Source: Microscilla marina ATCC 23134 (GTDB lineage: Bacteria > Bacteroidota > Bacteroidia > Cytophagales > Microscillaceae). Taken from it: a DNA stretch of 64,000 bases. Under the pieces are notes generated by a model that was not told the origin of the DNA, ran no database searches, and saw nothing but the letters and a program-made list of their open reading frames with translations. Below, piece after piece: positions 44,649-54,787 of this stretch. Within the stretch, counting starts at the first letter, position 1, and each line of letters starts with the position of its first letter. Position numbers and translations under genes: made by a program. Where the stretch lies: positions 60,467 through 124,466 of the forward strand of contig NZ_AAWS01000026.1 in assembly GCF_000169175.1 (NCBI RefSeq). Direction: 5' to 3'.

Positions 44649-45533
44649 ATGATTCAGAACCAAATGAATGACCAACCAAACAATAAGGCAGGTGACGAAA
44701 AAATGAAAAAGGCGTATAAACTTGCCAAAAGTTTGCTCAAAGACCGCCTGGACAACGAAGAAAAAGAGTTGCTCGAAAATATAGACCAATCAGATGTGGT
44801 GGTAGTCAGTGGTACCTACGATCATATTCACCTTGTACTTACTCACCTCAATTTGCCTTTTATAGAAGTAAACCATTCACAGTTTTTGGAACTACGCCTC
44901 AAAGGAGATCAAACTGTATTTGTAAACTGTGCGGCAGATTTTCCGCCAGAAGGCGCTCGTAAACTGGCTACTTTTGTGGCAAAAGGAGGACAATTGATTA
45001 CCACCGACTGGGCACTTAAAAACGTGCTGGAGGTGGGGTTTCCTAACACGGTAGCTTACAATGGCAAACCCACAGGCGACGAAGTAGTACGCATTGAGTT
45101 GTTAGATCGTGAAGATCCCGTGATTGCAGGTTTTTTGGATGAAGAAACCGAGCCAGTATGGTGGCTGGAGGGGTCGTCTTACCCTATCAAGATACTGGAC
45201 AAAGAAAAGGTAAAAGTGTTGATGAAGTCGAAAGAGTTAGGCGAGAAATACGGCGATGATCCGGTAATTGTACGCTTTAACCACGGTGATGGGGTAGTGT
45301 ACCATATGTTGTCTCATTTTTATTTGCAACGTACCGAAACCCGCGAAGCCAAACAAACAGGGTCTGCATCAACTTACGCAATGTCGAAAGGTGCTACCTC
45401 TGAGACCATGGCACAGTACAACAACGAAGGCGAAGGGGTGAATTATGGCGAAGTACAATCGGCAAGTACCTCGGCAGAGTTTGTGTCGAGAGCTATACTT
45501 AGGCAAAAAAAGAAGTGGAACCCCAAAAAATGA
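44649..45533 (+). CDS. Hypothetical protein, class I amidotransferase-like fold
   Basis: 294 residues from the ATG at 44649. VVVVSGTYDHIHLVLTHLNL, TVFVNCAADFPPEGARKLAT and FVAKGGQLITTDWALKNVLE resemble the glutamine-amidotransferase-like (ThuA/DUF4159-like) fold, with a Cys in the nucleophile-elbow position (VNCAADF). No catalytic His/Glu pair can be assigned with confidence. The last 60 residues are Ser/Thr/Gln-rich and probably disordered. Function unknown. Confidence 0.6.
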   Translation: MIQNQMNDQPNNKAGDEKMKKAYKLAKSLLKDRLDNEEKELLENIDQSDVVVVSGTYDHIHLVLTHLNLPFIEVNHSQFLELRLKGDQTVFVNCAADFPPEGARKLATFVAKGGQLITTDWALKNVLEVGFPNTVAYNGKPTGDEVVRIELLDREDPVIAGFLDEETEPVWWLEGSSYPIKILDKEKVKVLMKSKELGEKYGDDPVIVRFNHGDGVVYHMLSHFYLQRTETREAKQTGSASTYAMSKGATSETMAQYNNEGEGVNYGEVQSASTSAEFVSRAILRQKKKWNPKK

Positions 45534-45785
45534 AACCAACGGAAATAGAGTCAGGCAAATAGAGTCAAACAAAACAGTATTTTTGTTAGCCTGGCAAGTT
45601 GCCAGCGTTTTATACAATAGGGGTAACCTTGTTTTAATTAATCTTGTGATTGCTGTCAACTCACTCTATTTATTGTACTTTTGTTGACCGAACGAAAACT
45701 TGTACTGACATACACCCATTGATGGCGGAATTGTAGCAATAAGTTTTAAACTTTTTACAACATCGTGTAGTTTTTTGAAAATATA

Positions 45786-46862
45786 ATGAAGGTAGATTAT
45801 TTGATTGTAGGGCAGGGCATTGCAGGTACGGCACTTTCGTACACCTTGCTACAGCAAGGCAAAAAGGTGTTGGTAACTGATATGCCTTATGCGGGGAGCT
45901 CTTCGAGAGTAGCAGGGGGTGTTTGCAATCCGATTACGGGCAGAAAACTAGTAAAGACCTGGAAAGCCGATGAGCTTTTTCCTTTTTTAAAAGCTTTTTA
46001 TCAAAGCTTGGAAAAGACATTAAACACACAGTTTTTTTATCCCCGACAAATCTATCGTACATTTAAATCGGTAGAGCAACGTGACCAATTGCTTGAGAAA
46101 AGTGTTCAGAACGAGTGGGAGCATTTTTTTGATACCAAGGTAAACGACCAACTTTACGAGCCTTTTTTAGATGCCCCAATGGGAGGTTGGCAAACCAAAC
46201 AAGGAGGCTGGCTTGATACATCGAAGCTGTTAGATGCGTATTGTCAGTATTTACAAACCCTGGGGAGTTATCGAAAGGTGGAACTGGTGTATGATGATGT
46301 ACAAGTAACACCCCACAAAGTGCTATGGAAGGATGTGGAGGCAACACACCTTATTTTTTGTCAAGGCATGCAAGGTAAGCATAACCCTTATTTTGCCCAA
46401 ATGCCTTTTAGGTTGGTCAAAGGTGAGCTGTTGCATATCAAAATAGACCAACAACCACCCCTGGAAAATGTCATTAGTCAGGGAGTATTTATGTTGCCAT
46501 TGTCAGACGCGCCTGGTGAATATTTGGTGGGGGCAACTTACGAATGGAGAGACTTGAGCACTGTACCCACCGAAAAAGCCAAGGCACAGTTGCAAGAAAA
46601 ACTGAATAAATGGCTTAAATTGCCCTACGAGATTTTGGGACAAAAAGCAGGAGTTCGCCCCGCTACACTAGACCGTCGTCCTTTGGTGGGTTTGCACCCC
46701 GATTATCCAGCCATTGGTTTTTTTAATGGCTTAGGCACCAAAGGTGTGTCATTAGCGCCTTATTTTGCCCGTCACTTGGTGGGGCATATCGAGCAAGGGG
46801 CACCGTTAAACGAAGAAGTAGACTTGATGCGTTATTGGGAGCACCCAATTGATAAATCTTGA
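45786..46862 (+). CDS. FAD-dependent oxidoreductase (DAO family)
   Basis: 358 residues. The dinucleotide-binding motif VGQGIAGTALSYTLLQQGKK is at 8-27, SSRVAGGVCNPITGRKL follows, and the C-terminus has GVRPATLDRRPLVGLHPDYP and GLGTKGVSLAPYFARHL, typical of DAO/glycine-oxidase-like enzymes and of the MnmC C-terminal domain. It probably oxidises an amine or amino acid; the substrate is unknown. It is followed by the large outer-membrane protein gene. Confidence 0.85.
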   Translation: MKVDYLIVGQGIAGTALSYTLLQQGKKVLVTDMPYAGSSSRVAGGVCNPITGRKLVKTWKADELFPFLKAFYQSLEKTLNTQFFYPRQIYRTFKSVEQRDQLLEKSVQNEWEHFFDTKVNDQLYEPFLDAPMGGWQTKQGGWLDTSKLLDAYCQYLQTLGSYRKVELVYDDVQVTPHKVLWKDVEATHLIFCQGMQGKHNPYFAQMPFRLVKGELLHIKIDQQPPLENVISQGVFMLPLSDAPGEYLVGATYEWRDLSTVPTEKAKAQLQEKLNKWLKLPYEILGQKAGVRPATLDRRPLVGLHPDYPAIGFFNGLGTKGVSLAPYFARHLVGHIEQGAPLNEEVDLMRYWEHPIDKS

Positions 46863-46965
46863 TAGTATACAACCTGACTGACCATATAGAATAATAAAAA
46901 CTGGTTTTATAGTATTATCAAAAAGAAATAACTCTTTCACACACTTTCATTTTCATTGCTAACTT

Positions 46966-49900
46966 ATGAAAGATTACTTAAAACGAATACAATGCCTACC
47001 CATATTAATGCTTATCGGGCTGCTTGGCCTGTGGGCACCACAAAGTTATGCGCAAAACTCTAAAGTAACTTTTGGTAAAAACCGTGTGCAGTATAAGGCG
47101 TTTCGCTGGAGGGTGTTGAGCACTGCTAACTTTAATGTGTATTATTATGACAACGGTGCGCGTATGGCAAACTTTGCGGCGTTGTTTTTGGAAGATCAGT
47201 TTGATCGTATTACTGATTTGTTGGGGTATACGCCCTATGCCAAAACTAAAGTTTTTGTGTATAATTCGGTCACCGACTTGCAGCAAAGCAATGTAGGGCT
47301 TGATAAAGACTTTGTGGGCAATGGAGGAAAAACCAATTTTTTTAAGGCGCAGGTAGAAGTACCCTATACGGGGAACGAAACCAGGTTTAAGCGAGAGCTA
47401 AAGCTGGGGATTTCGCAAATGTTTATCAATGAAATGATGTTTGGCGGAAGCCTGAAAGATATGTTGCAAAGCTCTTATATAGGGAGTTTCCCTGAGTGGT
47501 TTTTGGAAGGAGCCGCCGCCTATGTTGCCGAGGGGTGGAGCGAAGACATGGACAACTACATGCGTGACTTATTTATTCATCGCAAGCGTCGCAATCCTAA
47601 CATTACCTCTGGGCAGGAAGCCATTTATGTGGGGCAGTCGGTATGGAACTTTATTGCCGAAAAATACAGCAAAACAAACATTTCTAACATTTTAAATCTT
47701 GCCCGTATTATCAGAAATGAAAAGAACAGCATCTCCAGTTCGTTGGGGGTGCGTTATCGTCAGTTTATGCGTGCCTGGCGCAACTATTATCGCGACTTGT
47801 CGAACCTTGCCAAAGAAGGAACCGAAGAAGCCCCTAAAGATTTTTCGGTGCGCAGGCGCAACCCCAAGAAGTACCTATATAATCACGTCAAAATAAGCCC
47901 TGATGGTAAGTTTATCGCTTACTCTGAAAATAGAAACGGGAAATTTTGTGTGATAGTGAAAGACTTGACTACCAAAAAAAGGAAGATCATTTATAAGGGA
48001 GGCTACCACGCCATTTATCAGCGTTTTGATAACAACATTCCATTGATAGGCTGGCAAGATGAGCGCCGTTTGGCCATAGTATATGCGCACAAAGGTGAAA
48101 CCAAACTCACGGTATATGACGTTTTGCGCAAGAAACGTACCTTTGAGCGGGTATGGTTTTTCTTTAATCATATTACAAGCTTTGATATTTCGCGCGATGG
48201 CAAACATTTGGTCATGAGTGCTGATCGTAAAAATGATGTAAAGATTAAAGCGGGACAAAATGATTTGTATACGTTTGATCTGGACAACTCTATCTTAAAA
48301 AAACTGACTGATGATTGGTACGACGATATGAACCCGACTTTTGTGGGGAATTCAAACAAAAAAATATTGTTCTCTTCTAACCGCCCTTCTGATTCATTGA
48401 AAAGAGTAACGGCACAGCAAACCGGAAACTTTGACATGAACACCGAAAATTTTGACATTTTTATATATGACCCAACCGTAAGCAAACAAGCCTTACAAAG
48501 GGTGACTTACACGCCCGATAAAGAAGTTGAGCCTACCTTACTAAACCGGAATACTTTGCTTTATCTCAATGACGAAACAGGGATTTACCAATTGTATAAG
48601 CACAACCTACGCACTGGCAAAGTAACCCAGCTGACCAACTATAGTCAAAGCATCGAAGCGTTTGATGTCAATAACTTTACCAAAGGGTTGGGCTTTTTGA
48701 CGTTGCGTAAAGGAAGGTACTATGTCAATTATAAAAGCAATTTTGACTTTAACCAAACCCCCTCCAATGTGTTTCAGACTTTGCGCAAAGAAATGTTGAA
48801 TAAGCGCTACTCTACAAACAACATCAACAATAAAACAAAATTTCCTGTCATCAATATTAACAACAACACCTCTGATACTACCAAAAACATTGGCTATGCC
48901 GATGATGAGGTAAACACTGATGACTACCAGTTTGACCCTGAGGTAATCAAAGAAATACAAAAGAAGGCAGGAATTATTGACAAAATTGTAAACAAGGCAA
49001 CAGACACAACAAATAAAAAAGAAAAGAAAGTAAAGGTAAAAGGTCCCTATGACTATGAACCCCGTTTTCGCACCGAGAATGTAACTTCTACTGTAGAGAT
49101 TGACCCGCTAAGGGGGTGGGGGGTAGTATTAAAAATTGCCATGTCTGATATGTTGGAAAACCACAAAATTAATGCAGGGCTGTTATTTATTACTGATTTG
49201 CGCAGTAGTACATTTTTTGGCGAGTATCAATACCTGGGGGGGCGATTTGACTATAAGTTTCGCTACGAAAAAGCCAATATATTTATCAATCAAGACCCTG
49301 TGTCGCAACGTTATACCAGAAATAACCTGGAAGCCACAATAGCCTACCCTTTTACTAACTTGAGTCGCATTAGTGTAACTCCTTTGTATACGGTTACTCA
49401 ATTTACCAACCTAAGACCCCAGGCAAGCGCTCTGGCCCAACCAGAGGTCAATGTAAATTATGGTGGATTGCGCATGGAGTATGTGTTTGACAATACCGTA
49501 TCGCGTGGATTGAATATGTTGATGGGTACCCGTATCAAGGCAAAGTTTGAAAACTTTTTCGGAGTAGGAGCTGCACTCGAAAGTTTCAACAAGTTTACGG
49601 TGGAGTTTAGACGTTATACCCAAATTCACCGCGACTTGATCTTTGCCACGCGTATTTCTTATGGACAATTTGGGGGCAATGCTCCTAAGAGTTTTTTGCT
49701 GGGTGGTATGGATAACTGGATTTTTAACCAAACCGATGGGGGAGGAGCGGATAACCCACTGGCAGTAACCTCTAGTGAACAAAACAACAGTGATTTATTA
49801 TTTACTGAGTTTGTAACAAGCATGCGAGGGTTTAATTACAACAAATTGTCGGGAACCAACTATATCTTAGGTAACTTCGAGTTACGTTTGCCTATAGTAA

Positions 49901-50223
49901 AATATTTATTTGGTAAGCGCATTACTTCTAACTTCTTCAAAAATCTACAGTTTATTGGTTTCTTTGATGTAGGCTCTGCCTGGACAGGCCCTAGCCCGCT
50001 CAATGAAGAGAACAGCTTGAACACCCGAAATATAGGAGGACCACAAAGTCCATTTAAAGCCACCGTAACCGACTTTAAAGACCCATTTATCAGTAGTTAT
50101 GGAGTAGGAGTACGCACCATGTTACTTGGCTATTATGCCAAGCTCGATGTAGCCTGGGGCATAGAAGATGGACTGGTAGCACCCAAGCCTAAGTTTTACA
50201 TTACTTTTGGCAACGATTTTTAA
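46966..50223 (+). CDS. Outer-membrane protein: degenerate peptidase, beta-propeller and BamA-like barrel
   Basis: 1085 residues with a signal peptide (LMLIGLLGLWAPQSYAQ). Residues about 45-290 resemble a gluzincin (peptidase MA-like) domain: PEWFLEGAAAYVAEGWSED is the downstream Glu helix, but the HExxH helix reads KLGISQMFINEM, so the zinc site is lost. Residues about 305-640 are TolB-like propeller repeats (HVKISPDGKFIAYSEN, SFDISRDGKHLVMSADR). After a polar linker, residues about 715-1085 form an outer-membrane barrel ending in F (KPKFYITFGNDF), like the Omp85/surface-antigen family (SFLLGGMDNWIF, IGFFDVGSAW). Probably an outer-membrane assembly or scaffold protein. Confidence 0.75.
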   Translation: MKDYLKRIQCLPILMLIGLLGLWAPQSYAQNSKVTFGKNRVQYKAFRWRVLSTANFNVYYYDNGARMANFAALFLEDQFDRITDLLGYTPYAKTKVFVYNSVTDLQQSNVGLDKDFVGNGGKTNFFKAQVEVPYTGNETRFKRELKLGISQMFINEMMFGGSLKDMLQSSYIGSFPEWFLEGAAAYVAEGWSEDMDNYMRDLFIHRKRRNPNITSGQEAIYVGQSVWNFIAEKYSKTNISNILNLARIIRNEKNSISSSLGVRYRQFMRAWRNYYRDLSNLAKEGTEEAPKDFSVRRRNPKKYLYNHVKISPDGKFIAYSENRNGKFCVIVKDLTTKKRKIIYKGGYHAIYQRFDNNIPLIGWQDERRLAIVYAHKGETKLTVYDVLRKKRTFERVWFFFNHITSFDISRDGKHLVMSADRKNDVKIKAGQNDLYTFDLDNSILKKLTDDWYDDMNPTFVGNSNKKILFSSNRPSDSLKRVTAQQTGNFDMNTENFDIFIYDPTVSKQALQRVTYTPDKEVEPTLLNRNTLLYLNDETGIYQLYKHNLRTGKVTQLTNYSQSIEAFDVNNFTKGLGFLTLRKGRYYVNYKSNFDFNQTPSNVFQTLRKEMLNKRYSTNNINNKTKFPVININNNTSDTTKNIGYADDEVNTDDYQFDPEVIKEIQKKAGIIDKIVNKATDTTNKKEKKVKVKGPYDYEPRFRTENVTSTVEIDPLRGWGVVLKIAMSDMLENHKINAGLLFITDLRSSTFFGEYQYLGGRFDYKFRYEKANIFINQDPVSQRYTRNNLEATIAYPFTNLSRISVTPLYTVTQFTNLRPQASALAQPEVNVNYGGLRMEYVFDNTVSRGLNMLMGTRIKAKFENFFGVGAALESFNKFTVEFRRYTQIHRDLIFATRISYGQFGGNAPKSFLLGGMDNWIFNQTDGGGADNPLAVTSSEQNNSDLLFTEFVTSMRGFNYNKLSGTNYILGNFELRLPIVKYLFGKRITSNFFKNLQFIGFFDVGSAWTGPSPLNEENSLNTRNIGGPQSPFKATVTDFKDPFISSYGVGVRTMLLGYYAKLDVAWGIEDGLVAPKPKFYITFGNDF

Positions 50224-50317
50224 GCCAAGAGCTTACATTGCTGACAGCTTCAAGTGAGACCTGTTTAACTGCGTCGAACCCATCAGAGCATCAACCCCTG
50301 GGACATGATACCTTTAA

Positions 50318-50358
50318 GCGATCAATAGTAGGCTTTATCTACCGTTGATCGCTTTTTT
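50318..50358 (+). terminator. Terminator after the outer-membrane protein gene
   Basis: GCGATCAATAGTAG pairs with CTACCGTTGATCGC (two imperfect pairs), followed by six T. Confidence 0.8.
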
Positions 50359-50449
50359 ATTTAGTTTGGGGCGAGCCTTATCATTTGGTTTGCAACTTCT
50401 GACCTAAGCTTGTAACTTGCTGTTTTTTTACTTTGAAGCTAAATGCAAT

Positions 50450-50980
50450 ATGCGCAAACTCCAAAACGAAGAACTAGACCGCTTGTCGGTAGAAGACTTT
50501 AAAGAAACTCCCAAAAAACCAGTAGTGATAGTGTTAGACAACATCAGAAGCATGCACAATGTAGGGTCGTCTTTTAGAACCAGTGATGCTTTTTTGGTAG
50601 AGAAAATTTACCTCTGCGGTATTACCGCAAAACCTCCCCACCGCGAAATTCAAAAAACTGCTTTAGGAGCTACCGAGTCAGTTGCCTGGCAGCACGTAGC
50701 AACTACTGAAGAAGCCCTGGCTACCTTAAAACAAGAAGGGTGGACTATAGTGGCTATCGAACAAGTAGACAAGAGTGTGTCGTTGGAAAAGTTTAACTTT
50801 GAGGCAGACAAAAAATATGCTTTCGTATTTGGCAACGAAGTATTTGGGGTAGACGAAGAAGTAGTAAAGCAAGCCGACGTGTGTATAGAAATTCCGCAGT
50901 TTGGTACGAAGCATTCGCTCAATATTTCGGTGAGTATGGGGGTTGTTATCTGGGACTACTTTAGTAAAATGCAAAGGTAA
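50450..50980 (+). CDS. SpoU/TrmH family RNA 2'-O-methyltransferase
   Basis: 176 residues from the ATG at 50450. Motif 1 LDNIRSMHNVGSSFRTSDAF, motif 2 FVFGNEVFGVDEEV and motif 3 IPQFGTKHSLNISVSMGVVI define the knotted SPOUT fold. It methylates a ribose in tRNA or rRNA; which site cannot be told. No N-terminal RNA-binding domain is present, so it is a minimal TrmL/TrmH-type enzyme. Confidence 0.9.
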   Translation: MRKLQNEELDRLSVEDFKETPKKPVVIVLDNIRSMHNVGSSFRTSDAFLVEKIYLCGITAKPPHREIQKTALGATESVAWQHVATTEEALATLKQEGWTIVAIEQVDKSVSLEKFNFEADKKYAFVFGNEVFGVDEEVVKQADVCIEIPQFGTKHSLNISVSMGVVIWDYFSKMQR

Positions 50981-51218
50981 AACTTCTTGTTTGGTGGAAG
51001 TGAAATGAATGTTTGCATACCTTTTGAACCTACGGGTTAATTTTTACCTTATACAATAGCATAAATAAAAGAATAAATGTTGTTTTGCAGTGTATTAGGT
51101 GTTGTTTTTGATTACCTCACCTTTCTAAGAACTTTTAGCGATAAATCTCTGTTTGGTTTTTTTATAAAAAGGAAACCTTTACTTTGTACTTGATATTCAA
51201 ACTTTTACTAACACACGT

Positions 51219-52583
51219 ATGAGTAAACAATTCAAACATTATGACAGTTATGTTGCCTTTATGGATGTAATAAAGGCAAAGAATCCACATGAACCCGAAT
51301 TTATTCAGGCTGTTGACGAAGTAGCCCGCGATATATTACCATTTGAAGAAGAAAACCCTGCATATAAAGGAGAAAAGTTTTTTACTCGGATGATTGAACC
51401 AGAAAGGGTATTTATTTTCCGTGTTCCCTGGACCGATGATAAGGGGAATTTCCATATTAACCGTGGCTTTAGGGTACAAATGAACAGTGCCATTGGCCCC
51501 TACAAAGGTGGTTTACGTTTTCACCCTTCGGTTAACCTAAGCATCCTGAAGTTCCTTGCTTTTGAGCAGGTATTTAAGAACAGCCTTACTACATTGCCAT
51601 TGGGTGGCGGTAAAGGTGGTGCCGACTTTGACCCTAAGGGGAAGTCTGACAACGAGGTCATGAGGTTTTGCCAGAGTTTTATGACCGAACTGGCAAAATA
51701 TATTGGGTCTAACGCCGATGTACCTGCTGGAGATATAGGAGTAGGTAGCCGCGAAATTGGTTATTTGTTTGGTCAGTATAAGCGTATCAAAGGCGAATAT
51801 ACTGGCGTACTTACAGGCAAGGGCTTGAGTTATGGTGGTAGTCTTATTCGTTCAGAAGCTACGGGCTACGGCAATGTGTATTTCTCTTTGAATATGCTGG
51901 AACGCAACAAAATAGAGGTTGAAGGCAAAGTATGTACTGTGTCGGGGTCTGGAAACGTAGCGCAGTATACTGCTCAAAAACTGATAGAGCTAGGGGCAAA
52001 AGTAGTCACCTTGTCTGATTCGGGAGGAACCATTTATGATAAAGATGGAATCGATGAAGAGAAGCTGGCTTATGTAATGGAGGTCAAAAATGAGCGTCGA
52101 GGTAGAATTAAAGAATATATAGACAAGTACCCAAGTGCAGAGTTTAGAGCTGGTGCCCGCCCCTGGGAGGTAGCCTGTGACTTGGCTTACCCATCGGCTA
52201 CTCAAAACGAGTTGGATGGTAAAGATGCGGCTGTTTTGGTAAAAAATGGTTGTAAAGGGGTATTTGAAGGAGCCAATATGCCTTGTACTCCTGAAGCCAT
52301 TGATATATTCAGAGACAATAAATTATTGTATGCACCCGGTAAAGCTTCTAATGCAGGTGGGGTGGCTACTTCTGGGCTTGAAATGTCACAAAACTCGTTG
52401 CGTATGTCCTGGACACGCGAAGAGGTAGACGATCGTTTGAAGGTAATTATGGGTAATATCCACGAACAATGCGTAATTTATGGCAAAGATGGAAATGATG
52501 GTTACATCGATTACCTCAAAGGTGCCAACATTGCGGGCTTTGTGAAAGTAGCAGATGCTATGATGGCTCAAGGCTTGGTGTAA
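51219..52583 (+). CDS. gdhA: NADP-type glutamate dehydrogenase
   Basis: 454 residues, the length of hexameric NADP-dependent GDH. GGLRFHPSVNLSILKFLAFE and the catalytic lysine motif LPLGGGKGGADFDPKG are in the substrate domain; VSGSGNVAQYTAQKLIELGA is the nucleotide-binding fold and KASNAGGVATSGLEMSQNS the closing loop. It interconverts 2-oxoglutarate plus ammonia and glutamate. Monocistronic, with hairpins downstream. A near-match -7 box (TTACTTTG, 51179-51186) precedes it. Confidence 0.95.
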   Translation: MSKQFKHYDSYVAFMDVIKAKNPHEPEFIQAVDEVARDILPFEEENPAYKGEKFFTRMIEPERVFIFRVPWTDDKGNFHINRGFRVQMNSAIGPYKGGLRFHPSVNLSILKFLAFEQVFKNSLTTLPLGGGKGGADFDPKGKSDNEVMRFCQSFMTELAKYIGSNADVPAGDIGVGSREIGYLFGQYKRIKGEYTGVLTGKGLSYGGSLIRSEATGYGNVYFSLNMLERNKIEVEGKVCTVSGSGNVAQYTAQKLIELGAKVVTLSDSGGTIYDKDGIDEEKLAYVMEVKNERRGRIKEYIDKYPSAEFRAGARPWEVACDLAYPSATQNELDGKDAAVLVKNGCKGVFEGANMPCTPEAIDIFRDNKLLYAPGKASNAGGVATSGLEMSQNSLRMSWTREEVDDRLKVIMGNIHEQCVIYGKDGNDGYIDYLKGANIAGFVKVADAMMAQGLV

Positions 52584-52684
52584 AAAATAAGAGCGGTAAG
52601 CAACCAGCCTCAAGTAGTTGGTATTTGAGCATGTGTTTAGTGATCTGGAAAAAATAAGATGTGCCAATTTAAGAAAATATATTG

Positions 52685-52746
52685 TTCTCAGACGATTCAA
52701 AAAAAACGGTGCATAGCCAAAGCTATGAGGCTTTTTTTTTGAGAAG
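52685..52746 (+). terminator. Long hairpin downstream of gdhA
   Basis: Inner stem CATAGC/GCTATG, then AGGC and nine T; an A8 tract and an outer TTCTCA/TGAGAA pair extend the fold. Probably the gdhA terminator, about 100 bases after its stop. Confidence 0.5.
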
Positions 52747-52828
52747 AATGAGGGCAATAGATACACTTTAATGGCTCAAATTATTTATGAAAGATCACTT
52801 AATAAACCGTGATAGGCAATAGCAATGT

Positions 52829-52870
52829 CTAAACGGCTTTTATCTGGTGGTAGAAGCCGTTTAGTTTTTT
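52829..52870 (+). terminator. Second hairpin with T run, gdhA-prfB interval
   Basis: Perfect 11-bp stem CTAAACGGCTT/AAGCCGTTTAG followed by six T. No gene lies between it and the preceding hairpin, so it either backs up the gdhA terminator or ends an unannotated small RNA. The rest of 52584-53228 shows nothing recognisable. Confidence 0.65.
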
Positions 52871-53228
52871 ATAACAAACTTTGAAAGTAAGCACAATAGA
52901 GATAAGCTTTTATTAGCTTCAGTTTTAGGTTAAAGGAAAGCTTTTCACTTTCGTTCAACGACAAACTTAATACTTGCCCCTATTGGCAGGTATTAGGTCT
53001 AAAAACATAAACCAGTAGTAGTTTATTCAATCCCCCATCCAACTTTTATAAGTTAAATCTCCAAATCCTCCCATTTTTTTTCGCCTCATAGAGGGTAATA
53101 TTACTTGAACAAAGACGCAAACTACTAATGAACCCTATTGTTCACAGTACAAAGGCTTGCACATCCTCCGAAAAATCCCCAAATTTGTGTATAGTGATTT
53201 TTAACATAAACTTATAATAGCAACTATT

Positions 53229-54306
53229 ATGACTTCAGATCAATTGAAGGATGTAAAAGGCCGGGTATCGGACTTGAGGAGGTATCTTTGACTATGATCA
53301 GCGAATAGCGACCATAGCTGAAAAAGAAAAAGTGACCCATCAACCGGAGTTTTGGGATGACCCCAAAGCTGCCGAAAAAGTGCTCAAAGAAATAAAGAGC
53401 ATCAAAATATGGACAGAACGGTTTGACAAGGTGCAAAACCTTTGGGATGAACTGGAAATTCTCAACGAGTTTCTCGAAGCAGGTGAAGGCTCAGAAACCG
53501 AAGTAACCAACTTGTTTAGCAAACTCGAAAAAGCCCTGGATGAACTAGAATTCCAGAAAATGCTCAGCGATGAAGAAGACCCATTAAATGCCCTGATTGA
53601 GATTAATCCTGGGGCAGGTGGCACCGAAAGCATGGACTGGGCAGGTATGCTGATGCGCATGTACATTATGTGGGGCGAAAAAAACAACTATAAAGTACGC
53701 GAAGTAAACTACCAGGCAGGTGAAGCCGCCGGAGTAAAATCGGTTACCCTTGAGATAGAAGGTGACTTTGCCTATGGGCACCTCAAGGCCGAGATTGGTG
53801 TACACCGTTTGGTGCGTATATCCCCTTTCGACTCAGGTGGGCGACGCCACACTTCTTTTGCTTCAGTATTTGCTTATCCGGTAGTAGACGATACCATCGA
53901 GATAGAGATAAGCCCTGCCGATATTGAGTGGGACACCTTTAGAGCAGGTGGTGCTGGTGGACAAAATGTAAACAAGGTAGAAACCGCCGTACGGCTAAAA
54001 CATAAGCCTTCGGGCATTATTGTAGAGTGCCAACAAGAGCGATCGCAACTACAAAACAAAGACAAAGCAATGAAAATGCTTCGTTCGCGCCTGTATCAGG
54101 TAGAAATGGAGAAGAAAAATGAAGCTAGAGCCAAAGTAGAAGGCTCGAAAAAACGCATTGACTTTGGCTCGCAAATTCGTAGTTATGTACTACATCCCTA
54201 CAAAATGGTCAAAGACCTACGTACTGGACACGAGCGCTCTGACGTGCAAAACGTGCTAGACGGTGACCTGAGTGATTACATGAAGGCATTTTTGATGCAA
54301 GCATAA
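53229..54306 (+). CDS. prfB: Peptide chain release factor 2, programmed +1 frameshift
   Basis: Translation from the ATG at 53229 gives 20 codons, then meets TGA at 53289-53291. The bases before it are AGGAGG-TAT-CTT-TGA-C: an internal Shine-Dalgarno three bases before the slippery CTT-TGA, the classical prfB site. A +1 shift continues at GAC (53290) for 338 codons, 358 residues in all. The RF2 codon-recognition tripeptide SPF is in [16 protein letters not shown] and the catalytic GGQ in [14 protein letters not shown]. It releases peptides at UGA and UAA; the shift gives autoregulation by RF2 level. Confidence 0.95.
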
Positions 54307-54368
54307 TATTTTGATACAACATTCGTGGGTGTGGCATGCCAGGCTCATGAATGTTGATTTCTTTCTGT

Positions 54369-54502
54369 TATACTTAAACAAAAATGGTTTTGAGGATGGA
54401 TTTTGACTAATTGTCTGAATACCAACATTAATAAATCCTAAAACCGAGTCTACAGCTTGCTGTGACGAGCTCACCGCAGGTAATCACTTTAATCCTAGTA
54501 TA
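54369..54502 (-). repeat. Dispersed repeat, copy B (inverted relative to copy A)
   Basis: Reverse complement of 40245-40388 with about 90 percent identity and a 9-base deletion. It begins 62 bases after the prfB stop. The rest of 54503-54787 shows no gene or clear structure. Confidence 0.85.
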
Positions 54503-54787
54503 AAATAAATTGTCTAGGTGAGGTTGCTTGTCCACAAACCCCTACCCCATAGCGAGCGATAGCCTTGGTTGGCAGCCTTTTTAATTTTGGCCAATCATAG
54601 ATTGCCTGTTCATCCATTCACTTATCCATCAAACAGGGCATTTCTTGTAATATAAAAGCCGATGATCTAATAAGCAGCTGACTTGAGCAACTTATCTGCT
54701 TGAAATTCAATACTTTTTTGCGTAATTTGTAGTATTGGACTTTGCTGAACTCTACTTTTTAACTGACACCAAACTTTATACAAAAAA

